Program-made: the position numbers and the translations under genes
In this document: in pieces, positions 9,099 to 16,735 of the stretch
Position numbering within the stretch: the first letter of the stretch is position 1
How the letters are laid out: each line of letters starts with the position of its first letter
Assembly: GCA_002418835.1 (NCBI GenBank)
Contig: DIEX01000033.1
Coordinates: 248,001 to 312,000 of the forward strand
Source: Spirochaetia bacterium UBA5763
Lineage (GTDB): Bacteria; Spirochaetota; UBA4802; UBA5550
DNA: 64,000 nucleotides
Reading direction: 5' to 3'
The notes under the pieces: model-generated
The model's input: only the letters and a program-made list of their open reading frames with translations
Database searches by the model: none
What the model was told of the DNA's origin: nothing

Positions 9099-9821
9099 TC
9101 CTTTGAGGCCCGGCATATTCTTTTTTACAAACCTTCTGAATCTCTCCCTCTCATGAGCCAGAGCCTGCCCCATAGAAGCTGTGTCCCTGTAATTAATCAG
9201 GTCCCTCACTGTTGTAATCATATCAAATCTATTTTCACATATCTGAGCTGCTATTTCAAGTGAACGCTTCATCAAATCATCGGGAGCAACAACTTCATTT
9301 ACAAGTCCATACCTTAAAGCCTGATCTGCATTAATAAACTGGCATGTAAGGGACATCTGTTTTGCCATTCTCTTCCCCACTGCCTGCTGAAGGAGCTGAG
9401 TCATCCCCCAGCCAGGATGAATCCCTACCTTTGCGTGTGTATCAGCGAACATCGCGTTTTCAGAAGCTATAAGAAAATCACAGTTAAGGGCAATCTCGAA
9501 TCCCCCTGTTATTGCATGGCCGTTTATGGCACCAATAATAGTTTTACGGCATGCGCCGAAAATGTCAGGAAGGTCAATGCCGCTCCCCCTTACGTCAAAT
9601 AGATTCTCCTTACCTATTACCGAAAGATCTATACCGGAACAGAAGGATTTGCCGTTACCTGTAATTATCGCGGCCTTTATATCATCATTTTTCGAAACTT
9701 CATCTATTGCATCGTATAAACCGGAAAGTAAATCCCTGTTTATGGAATTTCTTCTGTCAGGCCTGTTCAGGGTAATTACTGCTATATTGTTCTGTATATC
9801 AAAAAGAACCGCTTTTTCCAT
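9090..9821 (-). CDS. Enoyl-CoA hydratase/isomerase family protein
   Basis: This 243-residue crotonase-fold protein would act on an acyl-CoA thioester in the cytoplasm. The oxyanion-hole segments are visible: CSGIDLS near residue 62 and GHAITGGFEIAL near residue 112. The first catalytic glutamate (GGFEIA) is present. The position of the second is occupied by the DTHAKVGIHPGWG segment, with histidine rather than Pro-Glu. That pattern is common in a subgroup of hydratases whose substrates are poorly defined. It is monocistronic, with a 16-base palindrome about 90 bases upstream. Hydratase activity as opposed to isomerase or hydrolase activity is uncertain. Confidence 0.85.
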   Translation of the reverse strand: MEKAVLFDIQNNIAVITLNRPDRRNSINRDLLSGLYDAIDEVSKNDDIKAAIITGNGKSFCSGIDLSVIGKENLFDVRGSGIDLPDIFGACRKTIIGAINGHAITGGFEIALNCDFLIASENAMFADTHAKVGIHPGWGMTQLLQQAVGKRMAKQMSLTCQFINADQALRYGLVNEVVAPDDLMKRSLEIAAQICENRFDMITTVRDLINYRDTASMGQALAHERERFRRFVKKNMPGLKGSE

Positions 9822-9910
9822 TTCTGTACTCCTTGTATTTATCTGACCTTTCTATAAAATTATGAATAGTGCATCAAGTCAAAAATAAAAGATTTAAGCT
9901 CTAAAAAATA

Positions 9911-9926
9911 GACAAAGCGCTTTGTC
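9911..9926. promoter_or_regulatory. Perfect 16-base palindrome, possible operator
   Basis: GACAAAGCGCTTTGTC is a perfect palindrome with a central CG, as in LacI-family operators. It lies 90 bases upstream of the crotonase start (9821, minus strand), where a repressor site could sit. No LacI-type regulator is in the window. Confidence 0.35.
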
Positions 9927-9955
9927 ACACAGAGATAATGAGACATTATCAGGAG

Positions 9956-10229
9956 TTATCCACAGGTAGGAAAACCTTAACAAAAAAAATTTATTGTCCC
10001 ACAAAACAAATATTGTCCGGAAAAGAAAAAGTTTGAAGAAGATGAATGGAATTCTAAAAAATTCAGCGTGGAACCCCTGATTTTATCAGCACTTTCATTG
10101 TTATGTCACATATAAAAATCAGGTTTTATTAAATTATGAAATATTTAACTGTTATACGGGAAATTAATTTCGGAAATTAATGTACTTTGTTAATTTCTTT
10201 GTGGATAATGTGGATAACTTTGTGGAAAA
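9956..10229. other. DnaA-box cluster; candidate replication origin (oriC-like)
   Basis: The 830-base gene-free gap at 9822-10655 contains exact consensus DnaA boxes (TTATCCACA). One is on the plus strand at 9956-9964 and two abut on the minus strand at 10200-10208 and 10209-10217. A fourth, TTTTCCACA, is on the minus strand at 10221-10229, 3 bases after the second of the pair. Between the outer boxes the sequence is very AT-rich, as expected of a DNA unwinding element, especially 10120-10200. The arrangement of exact boxes beside AT-rich DNA is typical of oriC. However, dnaA, dnaN, gyrB and rpmH are not nearby. A DnaA-titration or DnaA-regulated site is the alternative. Confidence 0.55.
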
Positions 10230-10480
10230 CTCAAATTTTAGTAGATTACCGTCCTGTTTTACACATAAATTTTTTTTTAGAAAACTGCACGCCAATGCTC
10301 ATATTGCGACATAATCCCGACTCTTTATCCCGATATAGCGCAATTATCTCTATGTTTATTAATAACAACATTTCCGGAGAGAAAAAAATTTTTATTTTTT
10401 TTACGGATATATCATTCAATATTGGGACCGGTTATCAGGTCATCCCTATGGTATATTTATCTGATAATATTTGTTGTTGC

Positions 10481-10519
10481 TGTCATTGCGAGAAACACCA
10501 GTGACGAAACAATCTGACA
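10481..10519 (+). repeat. Half-unit of the TGTCATTGCGA palindromic element
   Basis: The segment starts TGTCATTGCGAG and ends AATCTGACA, matching one arm of the 118-base element at 3556-3673. The opposite arm is absent. Confidence 0.55.
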
Positions 10520-10563
10520 TATATTATTGACACAAAAACCTCTTCTTAATATGGATATCCTGA

Positions 10564-10618
10564 CTGATTGATAAATCTACGCTCCGGACTCAGCTCCTGA
10601 AAAATTTAGATCAATCAG
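10564..10618 (+). other. Inverted repeat in the leader of the DUF554 gene
   Basis: CTGATTGAT (10564-10572) is repeated in inverted form (10610-10618), enclosing a GC-richer inner segment with its own pairing potential. It lies 40 bases before the ATG at 10656. It could be a structured leader, but it matches no riboswitch I know. Confidence 0.3.
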
Positions 10619-10655
10619 CACTCTTTTCACTTTTGATAATTCAGGATGGTGCTCT

Positions 10656-11384
10656 ATGATCGGCCTTGGAACTATTGTAAACGCTGCTGCGATAATTGCC
10701 GGTGGAACCGCAGGCGCCCTCCTGAAAAACGGGCTCCCGGAAAGATACAGGGAGACTGTGATGCAGGCAATCGGGCTCTCTGTTCTGATGATAGGCATCT
10801 CTGGGACACTTCAGGGGATGTATAAAGTAGCAGGGAGTGGAAGGCTCGACAGGGAGTTTATAATGCTTATGATATTCAGTCTTGTGATCGGGGCAATTGC
10901 CGGGGAATTTCTGAATATAGAAGATAAACTGGACAGAATGGGTAACTGGTTCCAGAGCAGGTTTGCAAAGGGGAGCAGTTCATTTGCCGAGGGTTTTGTA
11001 ACGGCAAGCCTTGTTTACTGCGTGGGCGCAATGGCAATCGTAGGCTCACTTGAAGACGGGCTCACAGGGAACACTGCCACACTCTTTGCGAAGGCAATAC
11101 TTGATGGTATAAGCGCTGTTATATTCGCGGCAACCATGGGTATAGGCGTGGCTTTCTCAGCTCTCCCTGTGTTCATCTACCAGGGGATAATTACCCTGAT
11201 GGCAGGTGTTATAAAGCCCTGGCTTACCCCGGATGTCATTTCACAGACTTCCCTTGTGGGGAGCATACTTATCATGGCAATAGGGATAAACCTGCTTGAT
11301 CTGAAAAGAATTAAGGTGGGAAACATGCTTCCTGCGATATTCATTCCGTTTATTTATTATGTAATTATTAAATTGATTGTGTAG
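10656..11384 (+). CDS. DUF554 family membrane protein
   Basis: This 242-residue polytopic inner-membrane protein belongs to the DUF554 family, which includes E. coli YqgA. The family start MIGLGTIVNAAAIIAGGTAG and the internal segment VYCVGAMAIVGSLEDG are characteristic. About six or seven hydrophobic segments are visible. The function of the family is unknown; a transport role is often presumed. The stop codon is inside a perfect 48-base palindrome shared with the converging gene. Confidence 0.88.
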   Translation: MIGLGTIVNAAAIIAGGTAGALLKNGLPERYRETVMQAIGLSVLMIGISGTLQGMYKVAGSGRLDREFIMLMIFSLVIGAIAGEFLNIEDKLDRMGNWFQSRFAKGSSSFAEGFVTASLVYCVGAMAIVGSLEDGLTGNTATLFAKAILDGISAVIFAATMGIGVAFSALPVFIYQGIITLMAGVIKPWLTPDVISQTSLVGSILIMAIGINLLDLKRIKVGNMLPAIFIPFIYYVIIKLIV

Positions 11385-11418
11385 AGACGCAGCATGCTGC
11401 GTCTCTACACAATCAATT
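11371..11418. terminator. Perfect 48-base palindrome spanning both stop codons; bidirectional terminator or REP element
   Basis: The two 24-base arms are exact reverse complements with no spacer, centred on GCATGC at 11392-11397. The stop codons of DUF554 (11382-11384) and of the converging gene (11413-11415) are both inside it. Its position fits a bidirectional terminator. The core GTAGAGACGC...GCGTCTCTAC resembles a palindrome scattered in many unrelated bacterial genomes, so it may be an inserted repeat. Confidence 0.75.
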
Positions 11419-11805
11419 AATCATATGCCCGCCGGAGGGATTCTGCATACTCTTTGTAATCTCTGAAGGATCAATTTTATCAAGATTTTCACTGATCAGG
11501 TCCTCAAGTCCCAGGACGACTGCATCCATGTCCTCAAGGGTTGGATGACGGTTAAATATAAAAACAAAATACGACCTGAAACTTTTTGTAATCTTAATTC
11601 CCAGTTCAGCAAAAAAGACCTGATGCCCCTCCCTTGTAAGTATCCCCGTTGTTATTGAATCTTCCTCTTTCAGAATATTCTCATGTCTTGTGAACAGCTC
11701 TGAAAAATCATCTTCAAATAAAGTGTACTCTGTTGCTGAATTATCAAGAGTACTGATAAAAGAATGTATTCCGAGAAATTTAAAATAGATGTATGGTGTA
11801 TTCAT
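11413..11805 (-). CDS. Unknown 130-residue protein
   Basis: The protein is not recognised. It is acidic and soluble, without signal peptide or membrane segment. It has a mixed alpha/beta pattern, ending in MQNPSGGHMIN. It is downstream of coaX, separated by a short hairpin-rich spacer, so it may be the last gene of the selB-coaX transcript. The last codons lie inside the 48-base palindrome, which means that part of the C-terminus may have been altered by insertion of that element. Confidence 0.6.
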   Translation of the reverse strand: MNTPYIYFKFLGIHSFISTLDNSATEYTLFEDDFSELFTRHENILKEEDSITTGILTREGHQVFFAELGIKITKSFRSYFVFIFNRHPTLEDMDAVVLGLEDLISENLDKIDPSEITKSMQNPSGGHMIN

Positions 11806-11806
11806 T

Positions 11807-11849
11807 ATTACGCCCCCTCTGCCCTTCGGGCAACTCCCCTGCTCGCAGG
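11807..11849. repeat. Short GC-rich double-hairpin spacer
   Basis: Two small hairpins lie between coaX and the next gene: GCCCTTCGGGC (11821-11831) and CCTGCTCGCAGG (11838-11849). They resemble short dispersed REP-like sequences. A regulatory role is unproven. Confidence 0.35.
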
Positions 11850-11861
11850 TGAGAAATATAA

Positions 11862-12638
11862 TTATCTGTTATCAAATATATACTTTATTCCGCGCATTGT
11901 AAGATCAGGATCAATAATAATATCTCTTTTGAATCCCTCCCGCATCTTAACAGCAAATCCCCCTGTGAGGATTATCCTGAACTCCCGTCCATACAGGGCT
12001 TCTATCCTTTCACATACACCCTCAACCATGGAAATCCAGCCGTAATAAAATCCCGACTTAATCGCATTCACTGTGTCTCTTGCCACAAGGTCATCAGGCA
12101 TCTCAAAAGTAATCTCCGGGAGATTGGATGCAGCATCAGCAAGAGCTTTAATTGTTGTGCCCACACCGGGGGCAATGAGCCCACCGTCAAAACATCCTGA
12201 ATGATTAAGAACATCGAATGTTGCAGCAGTGCCTATATCAACAACAATGCATCCGGGGCCGAATTCATGAAAAGCAGCCTCTGTATTCACAATCCTGTCA
12301 ATACCAAGCTGCTTGAGATTTTTATAGTTTATCGTTATCGACAGCCTGCTTGTGTGGCTTATCTCAAGCGGCTCAAAAGAGAAGAGCCTTTTGCACACCC
12401 TTTGATATGATTTATTCACCTCGGGCACCACGCTTGAAAAGGCTATACCTGTAATCTCAGCTTCAAGAGTCTCAAAATCCGCATAGTTTCGAAGAGCCAT
12501 CCTGATGCTACCGGCGAGTTCCGCGTCATCACCACGCTTATCTGTTCTTATTCTACAGGTCTTATCAGGCTTCACAGATTGATCATCGTATAGCCCAAGC
12601 ATGGTTGTGGTGTTACCTATATCAATTCCCAGAAACAT
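11862..12638 (-). CDS. coaX: Type III pantothenate kinase
   Basis: This 258-residue cytoplasmic enzyme phosphorylates pantothenate, the first step of CoA synthesis. It has the ASKHA fold: the phosphate-1 loop FLGIDIGNTTT at the N-terminus, the CoaX signature DIGTAATFDVL near residue 127, and the later phosphate-2 segment GLIAPGVGTTI. Length is typical. The ATG at 12638 is preferred over a GTG at 12644 because AAGGTG stands 5 bases before it and the protein then begins as CoaX proteins do. It starts 3 bases after the selB stop, which indicates translational coupling. Confidence 0.93.
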   Translation of the reverse strand: MFLGIDIGNTTTMLGLYDDQSVKPDKTCRIRTDKRGDDAELAGSIRMALRNYADFETLEAEITGIAFSSVVPEVNKSYQRVCKRLFSFEPLEISHTSRLSITINYKNLKQLGIDRIVNTEAAFHEFGPGCIVVDIGTAATFDVLNHSGCFDGGLIAPGVGTTIKALADAASNLPEITFEMPDDLVARDTVNAIKSGFYYGWISMVEGVCERIEALYGREFRIILTGGFAVKMREGFKRDIIIDPDLTMRGIKYIFDNR

Positions 12639-12640
12639 GG

Positions 12641-14464
12641 TCACACCTTTATCCTGAAATCGCCGAGACGCTTAATGAACCCGTCAGACTCTATTCTGTT
12701 CAGAAGAGGAAGAATATATTTTCTGGAAAGCTCAACTGCATCCTTTGCTTCAGGTACTGTAATTTTATCTCTTGTATCAAAAAGCGCAAGGACCTTCATC
12801 TTCATATCAGTGTAAATATCCCTGTGATAGATAATGTTCCCGTCAAGGCTCACGAGGAAATCAAGCTTGATGAGATCCTTCACCTCTTTCTTCATTATAT
12901 CATCTTTCAATTTATCCAGCTCAATACCCTCGCCGCCGCTTTTGAGAATATCAGCAAGTATTCTCTTCTTCGAATCAGGCAGATTCTCCGGTGTTATTGA
13001 ATCAGCAGTGAAGTACCGGCCCTCCTTTTCAACAAGAGTCTCTGCCGCAACAATATCCTTTATAAGGAGTGAACATATATCAAAGGGGACGCCGGATGAG
13101 TCTGAAATCTCCTTCAGGTTCGGGCCAAGTTTACCTTTTATTACGCGCTTCATCTTCTCAGTTGATTCGAAGTGGAAACCTTTCCAGAAGATCATCTCAC
13201 CCTTTATTATTATATCACCGGCAGATTCAAGCTCACTGATAATCCGCTCAATAGCTTTTTTACCTGAGGGGAGCATTGTAATCACCCTGTCACGCTTAAG
13301 CTCGCCGTTTACAGCAATGCTGAAGCTGATGACTTCAGATGGAGAGAATGTCTTCAGGAGAGCCGTATGTTCTTTAATAATTTTCTTATGCCTGTCGGGA
13401 TTGTAGTCAGGGAGAACAACACGCCCCCCTCCGATTATCCTGTAACCGCCGGGATTTGTAAGTACAAATGGCTGTCCGGGGTAAAAGTTTGATTTCTCAT
13501 CAAAGTGTATCCTCACAGGAAATTCGTTCTCATCCTTAACATCTGTATTTACAATTATAAGCTTACCTGTGGAGGAATCTGTTCCGGTGAGTACTTCCAC
13601 GTAAGTGTTATTCCGCACCTTACGTTTTTTATCAAGGGGCCTGAACCATGCCAGCACATCGTCACTCTGCGTGAAAAAATTCGGCCTGCATACAATGTCC
13701 CCCCGCTCAAGCTCATCCTGGGACACACCTGTGAGGTTCAGGGCTGTTCTCTGAGATGGAACACCCTCCTGAAGCTCTTTGTAATGGCTTTCTATCTTCT
13801 TAATCTTAACTTCTCTTACAAGTGGGAGGAGAGTAACGCTTTCGTTATCTTTGAAGATCCCGTTTTTCAGAGTACCTGTAATAACTGTACCCACACCCTT
13901 AGGGGAGAAGACCCTGTCTATGTAGAGATAGGGCTTGTCGGAGTCCGGAGCTTTCGATAGTTTGCGGAGATTGGCGAGAATCAGCTCTTTAAGTTCAGCG
14001 ATCCCTGTTCCCGTTTTCGCGGAGACAGATGCGATGTCAGCTTCCGCATAGGGCGTCTCCGAAAGGCGCTCACGCACCTCCTCCTTCACAATCTCAAGCA
14101 TCTCCTCATCACCGAGATCGATCTTGTTTATTACCACGATGAGCCGTTCAATGCCAAGGAGCTGAAGCACCCTGAAATGGTCCTCTGTCTGAAGCATCCA
14201 CCCGTCGTCCAGTGCAATTACAAGGAGCGCAAGGTCAACCCCCCATGCGCCCGCAACCATGTTGCGGATAAATCTTTCGTGCCCCGGAACGTCGATGATA
14301 CTCACTGTGCCGAACTTAGGATACTCGATGCTGGCAAAGCCGATATCAATTGTCATCTCCCGCGCCTTCTCTTCAGGGAGCCTGTCGCAGTCTATCCCTG
14401 TGAGCGCGCGGATCAGTGATGTCTTTCCGTGGTCAATGTGACCTGATGTTCCAACTATATACAT
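12641..14464 (-). CDS. selB: Selenocysteine-specific elongation factor SelB
   Basis: This 607-residue GTPase delivers selenocysteyl-tRNA-Sec to ribosomes at UGA codons followed by a SECIS hairpin. The G1 motif is GHIDHGKTSLI (residues 8-18), the G3 motif DVPGHERF, and the G4 motif NKID. EF-Tu-like domains II and III follow, then C-terminal winged-helix repeats that bind the SECIS RNA. Length is typical of bacterial SelB. Its substrate machinery is in the window: tRNA-Sec at 24.4 kb, selA at 16.7 kb and a UGA-containing formate dehydrogenase at 35-38 kb. It begins 12 bases after the stop of the restriction endonuclease gene. Confidence 0.95.
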   Translation of the reverse strand: MYIVGTSGHIDHGKTSLIRALTGIDCDRLPEEKAREMTIDIGFASIEYPKFGTVSIIDVPGHERFIRNMVAGAWGVDLALLVIALDDGWMLQTEDHFRVLQLLGIERLIVVINKIDLGDEEMLEIVKEEVRERLSETPYAEADIASVSAKTGTGIAELKELILANLRKLSKAPDSDKPYLYIDRVFSPKGVGTVITGTLKNGIFKDNESVTLLPLVREVKIKKIESHYKELQEGVPSQRTALNLTGVSQDELERGDIVCRPNFFTQSDDVLAWFRPLDKKRKVRNNTYVEVLTGTDSSTGKLIIVNTDVKDENEFPVRIHFDEKSNFYPGQPFVLTNPGGYRIIGGGRVVLPDYNPDRHKKIIKEHTALLKTFSPSEVISFSIAVNGELKRDRVITMLPSGKKAIERIISELESAGDIIIKGEMIFWKGFHFESTEKMKRVIKGKLGPNLKEISDSSGVPFDICSLLIKDIVAAETLVEKEGRYFTADSITPENLPDSKKRILADILKSGGEGIELDKLKDDIMKKEVKDLIKLDFLVSLDGNIIYHRDIYTDMKMKVLALFDTRDKITVPEAKDAVELSRKYILPLLNRIESDGFIKRLGDFRIKV

Positions 14465-14476
14465 TTCAGTTTCTCA

Positions 14477-15115
14477 TTAATCTTTTTTTAATAGCCGCTT
14501 TATCTCAGCCTGAATTTCAGGGATCATTTCTTTATTATGAATTTTCTTTTTTTCTCCATCTTTAATAGAGTAAATATAGAAAACTTTCCCGCCGAATTCT
14601 TCAGTAAATTTTTTATGCGTAGCAAGCTGGTTATTTCTCTCTTTATAAATTTCAGGAATATGAGACACCCCGCTAACAGGCTTAATCTGAAGACCTATAT
14701 ATTTATCTTCTATTTTAATAAAAAAATCAACATTATATAATCTGTCCCATTTATCAGGCGCAGGTTCAATTTTATAATCAAGGAGCTGCTGAAGCTGCCC
14801 ATAAATAGTTTTAATCTCTGTCATATAACCGTCAAAAGTACGGCCAATAACAAGATTAAACATATACTGAAGGCAGTCTTCTTCAGTAATATCTTCCACT
14901 TCAGATGCAATGACTTCGGTTATTTTTACATATAATTTTCTGCCTAAATCTTCAATATGCTCTCTGCTTCGAACATTAGTAAAATAGTAGCCCTGCCAGT
15001 CATCAATTGTTTTTGGTGAACATTTTCTTATTTCTTCAGAAACAGCACCCACATTTCTTTTAAAATTAAGCTGAAAACGATTCGTTGCGCTGTTTAGTAT
15101 CCATTCTTTCGCCAT
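14477..15115 (-). CDS. MjaI-like type II restriction endonuclease
   Basis: This 212-residue protein resembles the MjaI restriction endonuclease family, whose reference member cuts CTAG. The N-terminal block KEWILNSATNRFQLN and the following VGAVSEEIR match my memory of the family. A likely PD-(D/E)xK-type core is VDFFIKIEDKY followed by GLQIKP, with Asp and Gln-x-Lys as metal-site candidates. The start at 15115 is preferred because GGGGAT lies 5 bases before it, while the upstream ATG at 15133 has no site. It overlaps the methyltransferase gene by 50 bases. The pair is AT-richer than its neighbours, a sign of transfer. Specificity is inferred, not shown. Confidence 0.68.
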   Translation of the reverse strand: MAKEWILNSATNRFQLNFKRNVGAVSEEIRKCSPKTIDDWQGYYFTNVRSREHIEDLGRKLYVKITEVIASEVEDITEEDCLQYMFNLVIGRTFDGYMTEIKTIYGQLQQLLDYKIEPAPDKWDRLYNVDFFIKIEDKYIGLQIKPVSGVSHIPEIYKERNNQLATHKKFTEEFGGKVFYIYSIKDGEKKKIHNKEMIPEIQAEIKRLLKKD

Positions 15116-16373
15116 CAATATCCCCAGACTCATTTTTCTGTTTAATAAATTTTAATTTCATATCATAATCTTTAGAAACATCTACATTTGCAAGCCCTGA
15201 TTTTATAAGATACATATTTATAAATATTTTATTCTTCAGATACACATAAGCATAAACTTTATCCTGCGACTCAACATGGTGTTTTTTATCATATTTAAGA
15301 ATAACTTCCTTCTTCAAAATATAATCATTAAAATACTTCTTAAACTCATCCCCTTTTTCAGAATTCTGAACTATTCCCAAGAGTTTAACCTTTAATCCTG
15401 TATCAAGTACCAGCGTACAATCATCATCAATGGAAACAACTTTATATGTATTCTCCTTCTCTTTAAATTTTAAAAGTGAGGGATCAATTATATAATTCGC
15501 ATCCTGAATATTAGGGACATATGTAATGTCTCTATTTAAATCCGGATCATTTTTTTTCTGATAAATAATTTCTAAAGAGTGAAGATTTAATAATGAATCA
15601 TCATTGAATCCTGTCTTCTTTTTAATTACAGGTATAAAATCCTCATTGATTTCATAACCAGCTGAATTTCTGCTTAATTCAAGAGCAACCTTTGCAGTTG
15701 TCCCGCTCCCTGTAAATGGATCTAATACTGTTTCACCATAAAAAGAGAACATCTTTATCAGCCGCTTAGGAAGCTCTTCAGGGAACATTGCCTGATGCTC
15801 AATCTGCTTTGCGCCGCCGAAATACCAGTGGCCTGAAAAATACTCTTTCCATTCATCCTTTGTTATCTCAGATTTCTTTTTTATATCAGCATCCTGCTTT
15901 ACACTTTCACCGGGCTTTTTAAATATAAGTATATGCTCATAATCAATTTCAATCATCCCATTTGGAGGATAAGGGAAGGAGCCCATTATTGTTGCTCCCC
16001 CTGTTGTATTCATAGATGTTTTTTTCTGCCAGATTATTGAACCCATATAATCAAAACCGATCTTTTCACACTGGGAGATACATTCTGAATGAAGAGGGAT
16101 TATCTTATACCGGCCATAAATGATTGACCTTGCGAACTGGTCTCCGATATTAATACAGAGTCTTCTGCCCGGTTTCACAACTCTGAAACATTCGTCCCAT
16201 ACTCTGTATAAATCTTTTAAATATTCATGTAAAGTCTGTCCGAATCCTATCTGCGCTTCGTTGTTATAGTCTTTTATCTGCCAATATGGCGGTGATGTAA
16301 TTACTAAATCTATAGACTTATCTTCTATATCATTCATTGATCGGCTATCGCCAGAAATTAATTTAAAATTCAC
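15066..16373 (-). CDS. Type II DNA methyltransferase (beta class) with C-terminal SNase-like domain
   Basis: This 435-residue protein has motif IV TSPPYW (residues 26-31) before motif I DPFTGSGTT (about 218-226), the order of beta-class amino-methyltransferases. The Ser-Pro-Pro-Tyr form favours N4-cytosine over N6-adenine. It would protect host DNA from the adjacent endonuclease. Residues about 305-415 form an extra domain resembling staphylococcal nuclease: DDDCTLVLDTGLKVKLLGI, then a lysine-rich strand, then INMYLIKSGLANV. The nuclease arginines appear replaced (Lys at the first, none obvious at the second), so this domain probably binds rather than cuts nucleic acid. The 3' end encodes the start of the endonuclease gene in another frame. 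Confidence 0.85.
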   Translation of the reverse strand: MNFKLISGDSRSMNDIEDKSIDLVITSPPYWQIKDYNNEAQIGFGQTLHEYLKDLYRVWDECFRVVKPGRRLCINIGDQFARSIIYGRYKIIPLHSECISQCEKIGFDYMGSIIWQKKTSMNTTGGATIMGSFPYPPNGMIEIDYEHILIFKKPGESVKQDADIKKKSEITKDEWKEYFSGHWYFGGAKQIEHQAMFPEELPKRLIKMFSFYGETVLDPFTGSGTTAKVALELSRNSAGYEINEDFIPVIKKKTGFNDDSLLNLHSLEIIYQKKNDPDLNRDITYVPNIQDANYIIDPSLLKFKEKENTYKVVSIDDDCTLVLDTGLKVKLLGIVQNSEKGDEFKKYFNDYILKKEVILKYDKKHHVESQDKVYAYVYLKNKIFINMYLIKSGLANVDVSKDYDMKLKFIKQKNESGDIDGERMDTKQRNESFSA

Positions 16374-16539
16374 TTACTGATTTCCTTTTATTTTTTATCT
16401 TTTACTGTTTTAGATCTATTGTGAAACTTTGCTTTAAACTCTCAAGGGAGCCTCTTAAACCCCATTTCAAAAAATACTTTTGCAGCCAATGTTTATTTTT
16501 AAACATAGTTATTAGTGCAAAGCTATTAGTATAATTTTC

Positions 16540-16640
16540 TGTCATATCAGCTGTAGCGCAACGGAATGCCGGTATCTCATAAAACCAATCTATGAGATTC
16601 CGGTATTTGCACAAACTGAAGATGCAAAACCGGAATGACA
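16540..16640. repeat. 101-base palindromic element, TGTCAT...AATGACA family
   Basis: The element starts TGTCATATCAGCTGTAG and ends AAAACCGGAATGACA. It is about 80 percent identical by eye to the element at 24475-24574. Inside, GGTATCTCATA and TATGAGATTCCGG form an inverted pair. It occupies the 362-base gap between selA and the methyltransferase gene. The rest of that gap is AT-rich sequence with no feature I can support. Confidence 0.75.
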
Positions 16641-16735
16641 AAATTTTTTGATTATAATAATTTTATACATAGTTATTTTTTTAGAGTTTTTTATCCTTAT
16701 AATTTTTTTAGGAATTATTACTGATTTACAACAAA

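Noticed and set aside
10187..10504. Plus-strand frame of 105 residues in the DnaA-box region
   Set aside because: The frame uses the DnaA boxes and AT-rich spacer as codons, has low-complexity sequence and no ribosome-binding site.
9822..10655. Plasmid or phage origin instead of a chromosomal feature
   Set aside because: No replication initiator, iterons or partition genes are present; flanking genes are housekeeping-type.
12641..14464. SelB mistaken for EF-Tu or IF2
   Set aside because: The length, C-terminal winged-helix region and sel gene context fit SelB and not EF-Tu.
16402..16641. Minus-strand frame of 79 residues between selA and the methyltransferase
   Set aside because: It runs through the palindromic element at 16540-16640, has no ribosome-binding site and no recognisable features.
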